64,000 nt of DNA from Alnus glutinosa (GCF_958979055.1 NC_084886.1:64501-128500); one strand, 5' to 3'. Shown: positions 48,131 through 60,703, numbered from the stretch's first letter. The notes: generated from the letters alone by a model not told the origin. Numbers and translations: made by a program.

Positions 48131-51100
48131 ATGGCGTGGAGGGGACATCTATCTCGGAATCTGAAGGAGCTTCGGATACTGCTATGTCAATCATCCCCTG
48201 CGAGCTCGTCCGCTAGGTTCTTCATTTCTACTCTTTCCTTTAAAAAATAAATTAATAAATGTGTTATTTATTTTTATTTCATTGTTTACTACTAATGATA
48301 ATTCGAAAAATATAATATGCAATATGCTCTTAATCTGCTCTGTTGTTCTGAATTTCTAAAAGAGCATTCGTGGAGAGGAATTACAAGGACCTCAAAACAC
48401 TGAACCCTAAATTCCCAATCTTGATTCGCGAATGCAGTGGGGTCGATCCCCAGTTATGGGCTAGATATGGTATATCCTTTTCTTTTCCTCTCTCCTTTTC
48501 ATTACTTTTTGTCTCAATTTCATTGCATATCATGACAATTTTCAGATTTACACGTCTCGATTCCTGTAATTTTTCTGATTAAAATATGTAAGTACGATTG
48601 GTGCAAATGATGTTAGATTAATATCGACAAGTTACAAATCTCGCGTTTATTTCTTCATTTTTATCAAGAATTATTTATGTGCATCTTCGTAAAATATTCC
48701 GTACCAGTATGCTGTAATGTTTATTCACCTAACCTACTTTGTTGAAATACGTTGTTATCCACCTCCTTGTCTAAATGCATTTCCTCCATGGAGTAGTTAG
48801 TTATATGATTTATGGGGTTGCAATCTTTTGTCCGCTAAGAATGGAGGTGATCAAGAGATTTTCGTTAATGGGAGGATTCTGAAATGTAGTGTTTCATTAA
48901 GGGCCGCTTGCTGGGAGGAAGAGCCTCCCTTTGCAATTTAGAGAGAGAGAGAGAGAGAGGAAATGAAGGAGTTGATAGGGAGGCAAGCGTCAGTGTGTGG
49001 GTTGGTATTTGCAGCCACTGGAGTTATAGTCTTGAATTTTCTAGTTTTTCTGCTTTCTGGTATTTTCTTCCCCCTTCTGTTATTTTTTTCATTTATTTAT
49101 TTTTATCCTTCTTACCCTTCTCGAAATTTGTTGGATGATCGAAGATTGGTGGGGAATTTCTTTTAGAAAGAAAACATCAATTGGTTGCTCGTACGACCTA
49201 AACCTAACGGATGAAAGAGGGTTTCCTAAGGTAAATGCATCAATGAAAGAAAAAGGATGGATGATGTAGCCACTCAAACTAGCATGTGCTTGCATGGTTG
49301 AGGTTCTTATGTTGACTGATTTTGGTTGTGTCTGTTGATTTGGACTGTCACATGTAAGATGTGGCAAATGATAAATAGAAGATTATTGATGTTTGATGGT
49401 GAATAGCCTACGTTATTGATAGGATCACACAATAACTTAAAAAATAACTAGAGAACTGGATTGTTATTGCATTTCTATGCTTTATTCTTGCTGCTTTAAG
49501 GTCAATTACATTTATAGCGGATTGAGAATTGGTTTTTGTGGGAAACTAGCCGTTGGTGATTTGTTGAGGATTATTGCCTTCCATGTTTGTTTCCTGTATT
49601 CCATATTTGTTTTCTCTTGCCTTTGGTGGTTGTTACCTAACATTTCCGCCTCCTTAAGATCAACCTTGTCCTCAAGGTTGGAAACTGGGAAACCTTTTGT
49701 GTAGAGAATGAGCATCTTCCCACATGGCGTCCTTCGGGGGTAAGTTGGTCCATTGGATCAGCAATTGGGTTAAAGTGCGACCCCATTTTTTGTACTTTGC
49801 AACTCTCTAGTACTTGTAAGGGTGTTAGTTGGAGTTTGCCCGTGTCATCAAAGGTTGATAAATCTTGTGTCTGGCCATCAGTTCGGCCTATGACCCGTTT
49901 GAGGCTGGATACAAGGAAAACTGGATGGACTGTAGAGCCTCGGGATAGGTCCAATCGGTAAGCAATCTTGCCAACTCGCTGGAGGATTTGGAAAGGCCCA
50001 TTGAATCGTGGGGCTAGCTTCATGGATCGGTTGGTGGCGATGGAGCTTTGAGTCTTTGATGGTATGGTTGGAGATGAAGGAAAGCCATGTCACCTACCGC
50101 AAATTCCCTTTCAATTCTGTGTTGGCCAGCTTGCTGTTTCATGTGGTTCTGAGCATCCACCAGGTGTTGCTTTAGGGTTCGAAGGATACTGTCTCATGCT
50201 GCTAAGGCGTTGTTCGCCTGTGTGATCGTCGTGGTCCTTGCTTCATACCCAACAAGCGGTGGTGGTGGGCAACCATTCCACGAGGTAGAACCTCCTAAGG
50301 GAATATAAGGTTTTCATGAGGCTGATCTTGAGCCACCATTGAAGCATGAATACCTTCATTTAAAATAATGTTTTTGGTGTAGAAAGTCTCAAATTCAGGA
50401 TCTTCTGCTGCACGGGTTTCTTGAGAAACAAATTCATAGGTGCGTACATAAATGGCTTCGCAAGGGGGTCATCTTTGTTGAAGTATGGTAGGTTGTGTTA
50501 TACCAATACTCCACCCATGTAAGCCATTTGACCCATTGCTTGGTTTGAGTGCTGATGAAGCACCTCATGTAAGTCTCTAAACAACAATCGACTACCTTTG
50601 TCCTTTGTTTGCCCATCAATTTGGAGGTGGTAACCTGAGCTCAGGTTTAGCTTTGTTCCGTGAAGACGGAAAAGTTCCTTCAACTTGCTAGTGAAGACAA
50701 GGTCTCGATTGGACACAATGGATTTCCATAAACAGTTCTAGGATTGTTACAGGATTTGGGCAACCTGTGGAGCTTGACTATATTATCCATGAAGGCTTGA
50801 GTGATGGTAACCACTGTATATGGGTGCTTAAGAGCCACAAAGTGGGTAGCCTTGGAGTGTCTATCCACTACTACCATGATGACAATGTACCCACGAGAGT
50901 TGGGGAATGCATCGATGAAGTCCATTGACAATTCTGACCATATGTGTTCTGGTATTGGTATGTAGCTTTGGCAGACCCGAAGGAAGCGGGCTGCTTCTTC
51001 GGAACATGGGGTGGAGGTGGTGGTGGAGGTTTGCAATTAGAGTGGCCTTCACTGGATTTGGTCTGCATACATTGGGCACTTCCGGAGAGAGGGTTATACT

Positions 51101-52324
51101 TGAGATTGAGAGCCAAAATAACTTTAGCCATATCCCTCAATTGTTGTTCAGCGTAGTCCATGAGGCGGATGATGTCCTAGTCCATTTTCTGTTGCTTCTG
51201 CTTATGGGTATGTACCATACATGAATTAGGTATGCTCTGACAACAAATGATAGGATCGTACCATAACTTAAAAAAAAAAAAAAACTAGAGAACCGAATTG
51301 TTCATAAATAGTTTGAGCTCGACTTGTATACACTCGACTCAAGTTTGGTTTGTTTATTATATGAAACAAACTTTAACAAAATTTAGGCTTGTTTATTAAA
51401 CAAGGGAAGGCGAACTCTTATAAAATCGGCTTGACTTGTATAACTTCATTTTAATTATTTTTTATGGTATTGTTTTTAACTTTGTAATAAGAATATCTTA
51501 AGTATTTAAAAAGATAAAAGAGAACCATCTTCCTAATATAATAGATATAGCTAGAATACTTATGATCGTGAGTCTTGACATAAATATGTATGTAAGTGTA
51601 ATGAACTTATATATATGCTGTAAAACATACATATAGGCTCGAGGTAGGGTTATTTAAGATTCTAGATAAGGTTATAAGATGTAATATAAATAGTTAATCT
51701 CATGATAATTTTTTCTGATTTATTATGAATATAGGTTGGTAACGTTGATGATTATAAGTTTATAAATAAAAATTAACTTATCTAATTAACTTGAATGATA
51801 AAATCTTAACAATAATTAACTAACTAATGATTAGTGTGAAATTATGAAAATAAAGTATAAACAATGATGATATTTACTTTAATATAAGAAATGAATAAGT
51901 TAATTGAGCAACTCATGAACAATTTGAGTTCATTTGAAAAATAAATAAATTGAGCTTAAACAAATTATCTAGTTCAGTGATAAATTTGAGCTCAGCTCAT
52001 GTTCAAAACAAAAGAAACAAACCAAAAATGAACATTTAATATTTGGTCTAGTGACCATTAATGTTAGTTTAATTGAACTGTGTTCATGTTTAATTATGAC
52101 CATTATGCAAGTTTAATTGAGCCAGATTCATGTTCGGTAATCTTCCATCTTTTGGCTATCTGGTTTGAGCTTGAATTGTATGCATTAGTTTCATCTACTT
52201 AACTTTCGTTTATCATACAGATATGGGTGTTGAGAGGAGCATTCGTTTGGAAGGCTTGACTGAGGCACAGATCTTTAAGGCACTTGAAGACCTGGTGAAA
52301 GTGGGGGCATCTCTTAAAGCCTGA
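48131..52324 (+). CDS. NDUFA2: NADH dehydrogenase (ubiquinone) 1 alpha subcomplex subunit 2 (complex I B8)
   Basis: Three coding exons, 48131-48216, 48363-48469 and 52221-52324, sum to 297 nt, or 98 residues, the usual family length. The product begins [20 protein letters not shown] and continues [57 protein letters not shown]. This is the L51/S25/CI-B8 thioredoxin-fold family, an accessory subunit of mitochondrial complex I (Arabidopsis At5g47890). There is no cleavable presequence, as expected for this family. Intron 2 is 3751 bp and carries a minus-strand Ty3-gypsy remnant. Only 35 codons lie downstream of that intron, so loss of splicing would remove the C-terminal helix. Confidence 0.93.
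48948..48959. repeat. Short (GA)n tract
   Basis: AGAGAGAGAGAGAGAG-type tract near 48942-48959 in NDUFA2 intron 2. Confidence 0.7.
49417..51302 (-). mobile_element. Ty3-gypsy remnant with gag and integrase only
   Basis: Reads leftward. The 3' LTR is about 49417-49642, preceded by a purine tract AAGGAGGCGGAAA. A 55-bp stub of the 5' LTR remains at 51248-51302; both LTR ends share TGATAGGATC and AATAACTTAA / CATAACTTAA. Two bases inside the stub a primer-binding site TGTTGTCAGAGC (51234-51245) resembles the initiator-Met type TGGTATCAGAGC. The interior gives a gag-like start ([18 protein letters not shown]) then jumps to integrase: [88 protein letters not shown]. Protease, RT and RNase H are missing. 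Stops are frequent. It lies antisense in NDUFA2 intron 2. Confidence 0.85.
51303..52220. other. AT-rich end of NDUFA2 intron 2
   Basis: No coding frame. Short inverted similarities (TTGTTCATAAATAGTTTGAGCTC near 51297 and GAACAATTTGAGTTC near 51919) hint at a decayed inverted-repeat element that truncated the neighbouring LTR. Confidence 0.4.
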
Positions 52325-53550
52325 TAGTGCTACTATCGGAGTCATCGGTCAGTATGAATTGGAATAAACTAATATAATGGGAAAATCTTCCCAGAGACTT
52401 TTTTGTTCAATTGATCTGATGTGTTTTTCCTTAAAGATGTGTATTTGAGTACTCTGGATCTTTGTCTTGTAGTTTGATCATTTGAAGATTTAGCATCATC
52501 CATTTTTTCTCAAACCAATATACCTTCTGGCCAATGTTTGTCTACAAACAGTCGGTTCAATTCTGAATTTGACCTCTGGTTTTGGGTATTATTTCGATAC
52601 CTGTTTGGTGGGTATTATTAATTGCTAAGTTATTCAAATTAAATAAGCCCTTGGATCAACGTTTTATTTATTTATTTATTTATTTTTTAATTATAAATAA
52701 ACCGTACATAAGGGGGTTGTGAGAATCATTTAAGTCCGACTGAGTCATAGTTTGATCAAATCCCATCATGGCATCAATGAGAACCAAGGTGGTTTACACT
52801 AATCAGGCATGAAGATTTTCATTGCGGAATTCGAATCTATGCCCTAGTATGTACTTAATCACTTTGAAAATTTTCTTGGGTTGTTAAAACCATCACCATG
52901 GAGGGTGCCCTTGAATCAATTTGAATGTGTCTTCATGCCTCCGAAAAACACTTATAATCCCAGTGAAAAAGAAGAAGAAGAAGAATAATATTTAGGCATA
53001 AGAAATGATTTACTTGTTTAGTCTAAATATTTTCAAATAGGTTACAACCGTTTTAGTTCTATGTAAAATTTTGGGATTTAATTTTGGAAGAATTGTTAAA
53101 TTGGTCATTGTGACGAATAATTCTTCTGGTTTTAAAAGTGAAAAATAATTGACTATTTTTCCAATACTTCAGTGGAGAGTTGTTGTTTTTTTTTTTTTTG
53201 GTAGATTAACTTTTTTGTTATTATTATTATTATTTATTTATCTATTCAAAAGGGAGAAAAGGGGAAAGAGAAATTTGTAGATTACCCTTGAACACTTTTA
53301 AATCCTCAGGGAAAGCAAAAGCTTACATGGCCACCCTGAATAAATTATTGCAATTAATCTCATAAATTGGGCTAAAGTGCTTAATGATTAAATTTTGAGC
53401 CTAAAATTTAATATCCACCAAAACTAATACCACAATAATATTAAAATATTCATTCTTTCAAAAAGATTATAAATTTAGCTCATCCTGATAATAAATCATT
53501 TATCATATTGTACTAAATTTTTTTTTTTTCATAATTTAAAGAATATAAAG
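52325..53550. other. 3' UTR of NDUFA2 and intergenic DNA
   Basis: AT-rich, with a short (GAA)n at about 52973-52985 and T runs near 53182 and 53520. No gene seen. Confidence 0.55.
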
Positions 53551-54015
53551 AGAACTTCACTTATAACTCTTAATTTTTCATCACTTTTGTAATTAGGGTA
53601 TCAACCTTTAAAAAATATCAATTTAGGATATCTATCTTTTAATTTTTTTTATTTTTTTTTTAATTTCAACATTCCGTTAGAATTTTTTGTTAAATTCTAT
53701 TAAAATTCTCAGAATAACCATGTGTGTGTGTGTGTATTTTTTTTTTTTTTAATATATATGTTTTTAAAGATTCAAACATGTGTATTTTTGTAAATTCCGT
53801 TCAATTCTTACCAACACTTAAATTATTGCATTTTTTTTTCCTAAAAAAAAGGGAGAAGTATTTTGGGAATTTTTGACAGTATTTAACGGAAAATTCTAAT
53901 AGAGTGTTGAAATTGAAATAAATTAAAATATGGATACCATAAATTGACAATTTTTAAATATTGATACTCTAATTGCAAAAGTGATGAAAATTCATAAGTT
54001 ATAAATGAAAGTTTT
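53551..54015. mobile_element. Fold-back inverted-repeat element
   Basis: The left arm CACTTATAACTCTTAATTTT..CATCACTTTTGTAATTAG pairs with the complement of CTAATTGCAAAAGTGATG..TTCATAAGTTATAAATG on the right, and CATTCCGTTAGAATTTTTTG pairs with the segment near 53895. Arms are about 180 bp with a T/GT-rich loop at 53720-53750. No coding sequence. Confidence 0.65.
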
Positions 54016-54880
54016 TCAAAAATATATCATTCGCTAAAATTCACACTTCATTCATAAAATATCATAATCTTCCTATCCTAAAAACTGAGACGTATAAATC
54101 TCATGGACTGAAAATCGGGAGTATTACATAAAGCATCTTAGTTTTGGAAGGATGTTGTGGAAAAAGGAACTTGTTAGGCTATATCTAGTGGGCAATACAA
54201 AGGAACTTGTTAGGCTACCTCTAATTGGCAGAACATAAATATTTTGGAGCTCCCCTTATGATTCCTACTGACCATGGATACAAGCCTAACCCCAATATTA
54301 ACATTTATAGCTCTCCATTGTTTCAAATAGTTGGCCTTATTAATTCAACGAATTTGGCTTAGATGCTGTAAAACAATTACAGCACTCATTCTGTATTTTT
54401 TTGATGGTCCATTTTTATTTCTAAATTTTCTATAAGGAATAGAAAGATAAAGACATTAAATCTAAGACGTTGACAAAACTATAAAATAAGTGTTGAGATT
54501 TTTTTCCTTACAGCATCCAAGCCAAATTTTAATAAAAGATCTTGAAATTTGGAGTTAATTCATAATCTTTTTTATCACATAATTTAGGGATATGAAGTTA
54601 GTTAATTAGGAATATTTTATAAAGGAGATGATACATACACAACACCAAAGCATATTAGGGTGGAGCCCAGTTTATAAAATATAAGGTGCAAAAAAAAAAA
54701 AAATTGAAAAATGTTTGGTTTCTATTTTGTGCCAATCTTTTATTCATTCTTATCCAAAAAATTGACAAATTCATCATTGAATATATGAGACCATATGGAA
54801 TCAACATGTGATATTACTGATTGAATAATAAATTTATAAAAAAAAAAAAGGGATAAAAAATAAACAAAAGATTAATGTGT

Positions 54881-54948
<68 letters not shown>

Positions 54949-55232
54949 TGTTTTTAGAATCACTACAACTTTTACTTGAAAGCTTTTACATACGTGAGGT
55001 GACAAATGATAATCAGTGAAATAATTAAACATTTATACTCTTGACATATAATAATAGTACCGATTATGGACCGGAAGTTTAGAAAGAAAGTTGAATATCT
55101 CAAGCTTTTTCCAAAGAATAAAAGAAGAAAAAAGAGCATAAAAGAGTACGAGAAAGTGAGAAACGCCATTGAGCATTAAACCCTACTAAATAAGTTGCCG
55201 ACTGTTGGATCCTTGAGGCAGAGCGGAGAGAG
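54016..55232. other. Upstream region of the SET-MYND gene
   Basis: AT-rich with no gene. Contains an AT microsatellite about 290 bp before the start codon. Confidence 0.55.
54884..54944. repeat. (AT)n microsatellite
   Basis: About 30 AT units upstream of the SET-MYND gene. Confidence 0.95.
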
Positions 55233-56486
55233 ATGTCAGAGGCGGCGGCGGAGACAAGTGGGTTGCTGAGGATGGCAGAGATAGAAGGGAGAGGGAGGGG
55301 TCTGGTGGCGTCCCAGCCACTGAGGGCTGGTCAGGTTGTCCTCAGGGACTCTCCCGTACTCCTCTACTCTGCTCTTCCTTTGATCAACCAATCCTCTTTC
55401 TCTTCTTCCCCTTACTCCTCCACTTCCAACATGTACTGCTCCAAGTGCTTCAGAAGCTTACAATCCTCTTCTTCTTCAACCTCAGTGGTGCCTTGCCCTT
55501 GTTGTTCCCATCATCATGTATTCTGTAGCCAAAACTGCCTGTCCGCTGCGCTCACATCATCCCACTCTCCATGGGTATGCCAAGCCCTTTCTCGTCTTCG
55601 AGATTGCCCCTCTCTCGTGCTTGAACAACCCATGGAACGCCAGGTCCAGGCCCGTTTTCTGGTGGCCGCCTACCATCTTGCCCTTTTCTTCCCTTCCCAA
55701 TTCCAGATTCTGCTCTCCCTTGAGGGCGCGCCTAACGCCCCTGACACCACCGCTGCGCAATTCCTGCATTCCCTCATCTGCTCCCTCTGCCCTCCTCATC
55801 CTACTCTTGAGCCATTCTCGGTGGAACTCACGGCCACATTGCTGGCCAAGGACAAGTTCAATGCCTTTGGGCTGATGGAGCCTTTCTCCTCCCGTGACGA
55901 TGGCCAACGTTCCGTCCGAGCTTATGGTATCTACCCGAATGCTTCTTTCTTCAACCACGACTGCCTTCCTAATGCCTGCCGTTTCGACTACGTCGACACC
56001 GCCCCCGACCACCACAACAACACCGACATCATCGTTCGCGTTGTTCATGATGTTCCACAAGGCAGGGAGATCTGCTTGAGCTATTTTCCCGTCAACGAGA
56101 ATTATGCCAGCAGGCAGAGGAGATTGATGGAGGACTATGGCTTCACTTGCCATTGTGACCGCTGCGAGGTCGAAGCCAATTGGTCCGATCATGAAGACGA
56201 TGATGTTGCCGAGGAGGTAGAGGAGGAGAAAGACGAGCTGATGGACGAGGACCACCATGACCAAATGGCATCCTCCCAAGGACAAGGAGATGCTGATTTC
56301 CCTCACGCCTATTTTTTTATCAGATACATGTGTGATAGGGAAAATTGCTGGGGCACCATGGCTCCTTTGCCCCCCAAGGACGACGCTACTCCCTCTGACG
56401 TCTTGGAATGTAATGTATGCGGCAACCTCAAGCATGACCAAGCCGATGCTAGTGGAGGAGAAGACGAGCTTTCCATGGATGACTGA
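55233..56486 (+). CDS. ASHR2: SET-MYND (SMYD-type) protein, ASHR2-like
   Basis: A single open exon of 417 codons. A split SET domain begins near residue 18 (EGRGRGLVASQPLRAGQVVL). It is interrupted by a MYND-type zinc finger with cysteines at about 69, 72, 88, 91, 98, 101 and 116. It resumes with DKFNAFGL, the S-adenosylmethionine pocket motif FFNHDCLPN (residues 239-247) and CLSYF (281-285), then a post-SET cysteine cluster CHCDRC (306-311). An acidic stretch (about 318-342) and a C-terminal CNVC follow. Arabidopsis ASHR2 (SDG39) has this layout, near 400 residues, and as I recall is also intronless. It is a probable protein-lysine methyltransferase; its substrate is unknown. An in-frame ATG at 55272 is an alternative start. 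The gene is GC-rich against AT-rich flanks. Confidence 0.88.
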   Translation: MSEAAAETSGLLRMAEIEGRGRGLVASQPLRAGQVVLRDSPVLLYSALPLINQSSFSSSPYSSTSNMYCSKCFRSLQSSSSSTSVVPCPCCSHHHVFCSQNCLSAALTSSHSPWVCQALSRLRDCPSLVLEQPMERQVQARFLVAAYHLALFFPSQFQILLSLEGAPNAPDTTAAQFLHSLICSLCPPHPTLEPFSVELTATLLAKDKFNAFGLMEPFSSRDDGQRSVRAYGIYPNASFFNHDCLPNACRFDYVDTAPDHHNNTDIIVRVVHDVPQGREICLSYFPVNENYASRQRRLMEDYGFTCHCDRCEVEANWSDHEDDDVAEEVEEEKDELMDEDHHDQMASSQGQGDADFPHAYFFIRYMCDRENCWGTMAPLPPKDDATPSDVLECNVCGNLKHDQADASGGEDELSMDD

Positions 56487-58300
56487 GTTCTCTTCCTTCC
56501 TGCCTCTGTGACTGTGAGCGTCTTTGTCTTCCTCTAATATCTAAACCTTTTTTTTTACATGTCTTTTTCTTTCTGCTACTCTCTGCCTTCTCTTGATTTT
56601 CCGACAGTTTTTTTTTTTTTTGTTAATTGTCTTAGTCCAGGGATTCAGTTTCGGGTTCAATTTCTAAAGGGATTCAATTAATGTGGATAATGGCCATTTT
56701 TTATGGCCATAAATCGGATTCAGTTTCTAGAGGGATTCAATTAATTCTAGAGCGTTTTGCACTAAGAGAAGAAAAAGTTTCAGAGTTTGTTGGTGAAGGA
56801 CAATTAAGAACTAAGATCAGCTGGTATGTGAGCCCTCATCTTGTGGTGTTTTGGTGCTAGGCTTGCAACGTCTTTTTGAAAGAGTACACCAGAAGGTTGT
56901 AATTTTGATCAAATTGAGTTCACTTTGGTCCCTTTTTTGATTTACTTACGTATTGAATCCTCCACATAGGCTCCATATCAGAAAAAAAATATTAGATTCA
57001 GAAACTCAAGGTCAAAGTACACGTTTTAGTGTCTTGTTATTCACATAAGGTGTGTTTAATGGATTTAGAATTAGAAGCGCGTTCACTTGTTCTGCTTAAG
57101 AAGTTAAAGTGCTAGCTGCTTCTTGAGTTCTTGTGAGGAATGGAAGGAGATCAAATATGACTTGCCAACAATGTACACTTTGTAAACAGTAGCTACTCAT
57201 TGCTTTCTCCATTGAATTACAATTTTACTCTTCAATCCTTTACTAAAAGGATTGCGCCGAATACAATACAAAGAAGATACTACTGCATGAATTATACACA
57301 CACCTGTGTATATGCAGATATCTAGCTCTAGAAGGTCTTAATAACAATATATAAAAGACGAAACAAGTTAAACATTTCTATTGTTGAAAATCTCAAACAC
57401 GTCGTCCTAAGTACACATTGGAAACACATTTACAACATTTACAATTGGGTGGTTGGTCATCCTGGTGGATAGGAAGAGACGACCCTTTCCTAAAACTCGT
57501 GGTTCCTATTTGACGGCATCCGATGGATGTGGCGGCTCATTGTTGGATAAATACTAAATTCGGCCTACACATATTGGTGGGCCACAAAATCAGTGGGGCC
57601 CAACATCTTTTTGCTTTCAAGGCACTAAAGTTGCATTTGTTCGTATCTGTGTTATGCTAATCATGGCAATTTTATGATGCGTTTAGTGTTTGGGCTTCAT
57701 CGAGGCATAGCTTCACTACTCTACAATGTTGCTCCAATTTTTCATGACTTCTGAACTGAATTGCAATTGTGGCAGCCTTCCTTCCTATATATTGTGAATA
57801 TGTTAGAAGCATAAGAGTATATCTTTAAGGCTCATTGTTTTCTACAAGAGCTGGATTCAGTTAATCATCATTTATATTGTTGTACGTAGACAGGCTTTTG
57901 GAACTAATCATACGTCTCAACTCATCTTTGGTGTGAACCTCGTGTATAATCATATTTTTCATTCGAGTTAAGCTTCCTTCCCATTTATTTCAAGGCAATT
58001 TGTTCTATTTATCATTCAGTTAATCTTCAACATTGCTTTTTTTTTTTTTTTTTGCTTGGCCAATACTTTGATTGCCTTGGACTAGGTACCATTATCTGAG
58101 GTTTTTCCGATAGGGGTGGGTACACAAAATGTTTTTGCCTTGGAGGGGGTGCTTTACACGGATTCGAGATTTATCTGATAAGGGTGGGTACATAAACTGG
58201 CTCTGCCTTGAAAGGGTTCATCGTCATAAAAAAAATGTGTACTATTAGGAGTGGTTTAAGTAGAGGTTCTTTGTCTTTGATATAATCTTATTGTTTTTTT
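56487..58300. other. 3' UTR of the SET-MYND gene and intergenic DNA
   Basis: No gene seen. An imperfect two-copy repeat lies at about 58108-58210: GATAGGGGTGGGTACACAAA and GATAAGGGTGGGTACATAAA, each followed by a TGCCTTG motif. Confidence 0.55.
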
Positions 58301-58618
58301 GGGCATGGACATCTTATAGAAGCTATCTGGAAAGTTATTCCAGCCCTTTTAATGTGGAGCATTTGGAGAGAAAGAAATTGCTGGATCTTTGAGGATAGTG
58401 AGTCCAGTGTGCTACTTCTTAAATCCTCCTTCCTGAGATCCCTCCTAGATTGGGCCCTTGCTCATGTTCCTACATTCTCTTCAGGGAATTTGGTAGATCT
58501 GATTTGTTTTCTAGATTGTAATAACACCTTGTTCTTGGTGCTCTTTTTTTCTTGTATACTCTTCGTGTGCGAGGATTTTCCTCTTTCTTCAATAAAACTC
58601 ATTATTATTCATAAAAAA
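58301..58618 (+). mobile_element. LINE 3' tail fragment
   Basis: Reads PALLMWSIWRERNCWIFEDSES and LDWALAHVPTFSSGNLVDL, the extreme C terminus of a plant L1 ORF2. A tail follows with CTTGTATACTCTTCGTGTGCG, AATAAAACTCATTATTATTCAT and an A run. It resembles the element ending near 11260. Confidence 0.8.
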
Positions 58619-58629
58619 AGTACTCTTAA

Positions 58630-58833
58630 GGTCTCGTTTGGTTTGCAGAATGACTATTCCATTAAGAAAATGAATAGTCATTCCTAAGAATAGAAGGTGG
58701 CGGAATGGAATGGCTATTCCTAATATTTAGTTTGGTAAAAATACATATATTTTAATTGGAATTCAATCAAAATTACTAAAAAAACCCCACATTTTAAAAA
58801 AAAAAAATCAAATTATTAAAAAAAACAAAACAA

Positions 58834-58866
<33 letters not shown>

Positions 58867-59394
58867 CCCATGGGTGGCCAACCACCCATTGGGGTGGACG
58901 GCCGCCCACCGATTCACTACGGGGGTGGCCGCAACCACCCCCGGAGTGGTCCGCGGCCACCCCCGAAGGCAGTTCGGGGTGGCCGGCCACCCCCGAAGGC
59001 AGTTCGGGGTGGCACAGGCCACCCCGAAAAGAGCCCGGGGTGGTCGCACCACCCCCGGCTCCATATACTGGCTGGGCGGCCACCCATTGGGGTGGTCGGC
59101 CAGCCAGTTAAGGGTTTGGTTTTTTAGTTTTTTGGTTTTTTTTTTTTTTTTTTTTTAAAATAATAATAATAAAATATAAAATAATGGTTTTTTCTGTAAA
59201 ATATTGCATTTACCCCCAAGGAATAGCTATTCCTCTCATTTTTTAGAGGAATACGTATTCATCTTCGTAAATGAATAGGTATTCCCATTGGAATACCTAT
59301 TCCAAGGAATAGACCCCTACCAAACAAAAGAATGACTATTCCATAGGAATAGCTATTCCATTCTAGGGGTTTATTCCGCGAACCAAACGATGCC
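58630..59394. mobile_element. PIF/Harbinger-like inverted-repeat element, TAA target duplication
   Basis: Left end GGTCTCGTTTGGTTTGCAGAAT; the right end is the complement of GGCATCGTTTGGTTCGCGGAAT (17 of 22 match). A TAA trinucleotide flanks both sides (58627-58629, 59395-59397), the target size of PIF/Harbinger elements. The arms repeat GAATAGCTATTCC / GGAATACCTATTCC motifs. The core at 58865-59110 is GC-rich with alternating GGGGTGGCC and GGCCACCCC and is flanked by A and T runs. It encodes no transposase. Confidence 0.8.
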
Positions 59395-60189
59395 TAATTG
59401 GTTTTTAGGGAAAAATCATATTTAGCTCATAGGTTTTCGTGCGATTTCAATTTAGTCACTGTGTTTTCAATTTTGACAATCAGGTTCTTAAGTTTTGCCT
59501 AGGTTTCAAATAGGTCCATATGTCACTTCAATAATTTTTTGCGGGCCATAGTTGACATGTCATGCACATAGTGTCAGTTCAACGTCAACAAATTTACCAT
59601 GTCAGTTAAGTGCCTTGTCATCTACATCTACATGGTAAAAAATAAAAATAAAAAAACCCCACCTACAATGAGTGAAACAACAAAAGAGATGCATTGAGGA
59701 TCCTACCCCTACCCTGTGGTGTCTGCTTCAGTTCATCTTTGCTGTAGTGTCTCTCAGATACATCTTCACTGTCAAGCATTTTGGACATCTGAAGAGAGGA
59801 CGAAATGAATATGGATCTGAGCGAGGAGTTCTTGAGGGAATGGATCATGCAATGGGAAAGAGAGTGGAGCAGAGGTGGGGTTTAGTTAGTTGAGAGGATT
59901 TTCAAGATTATTTGAGAGATTGAGCTATAATTGAGATTGAGTTAGCTTAAGTGGCAACGAGAGTTGATGGGTATGTTGGGGGCAACAGATCTTGGAGTTG
60001 AAATACAAAGAGGTGGGCTATGAAATGGAAATGAGAATCAAGTTTGAGTGTGGGATTTGGTTGAGAAATGGGAATTTCATGGTTGTTAGTCTATTACAGA
60101 TGGAACAAAAACAAAGATTAAGGACCAGCTCAAGTAGTAGCGAGATTTAAAAGGTATTTGAGAAAGAAAACATCGAAGAGGATTTGTGA
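59395..60189. other. Spacer with one arm of a possible MULE-like element
   Basis: 59410-59640 carries text of the kind seen in fold-back arms (short sentences such as GTTTTCGTGCGATTTCAATT and TAGTTGACATGTCATG), but I found no matching second arm. No gene seen. Confidence 0.35.
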
Positions 60190-60684
60190 TGTAGACCAAG
60201 AGGCAAACAAATTCATGAAGAAAATTGGATAGGAGATTCTCAATTGATCGAGGGGCAGTTCTCGCTCGACTGAGAATGCATTATGATGTTTGGTATAATT
60301 CTCGAGGGCCTCGGTCAATGCCTCAGCTTTAGTTTGATCGACTGAGGTGATTCATCAAGTCCTTGTAGTAAAACTCGAGGCGCTTGGTTGATGACTTGGT
60401 CTATACTCAATCGACCGATGATGGTTTATTAGTGTTGTTTTGCATTTAAAATTAGGGTTTTGTCGTAATAACTCGCAGCTCAATTGACCGAGTTGTGCCA
60501 AGATATTTTAGTCTTTTGATTTTTCAAGGTTGCAACCCTATTTTCTATTTAATCCTAATAAGGACGATTTGGCTTACATGTTATGTTGTTTATTCTCAGT
60601 TTTCAATAAGAAACTCACCAAGGGTGAATTTTCTTCAATTTTTCATCAAAACCTTGAATATGCGAAACACTTCTCCACGCCACA
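60190..60684 (+). repeat. 5' LTR of the Ty3-gypsy element
   Basis: About 495 bp, aligned along its length with 63469-63990. Shared blocks include GTTATGTTGTTTATTCTCAG and TTTTCAATAAGAAACTCACC. It contains repeated TCGACTGA/TCAATCGACC motifs. Confidence 0.85.
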
Positions 60685-60689
60685 TAAGT

Positions 60690-60703
60690 TGGTATTAGAA
60701 GCC
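60690..60703 (+). other. Primer-binding site of the Ty3-gypsy element
   Basis: TGGTATTAGAAGCC lies five bases after the 5' LTR and resembles the plant initiator-Met type TGGTATCAGAGCC with one change and one extra A. Confidence 0.6.

Noticed and set aside
55557..56441. 294-codon minus-strand frame
   Set aside because: It is the antisense shadow of the GC-rich SET-MYND exon, with no domain.
59410..59640. A complete fold-back element downstream of the PIF-like element
   Set aside because: Only one arm-like segment is visible; no inverted partner was found.
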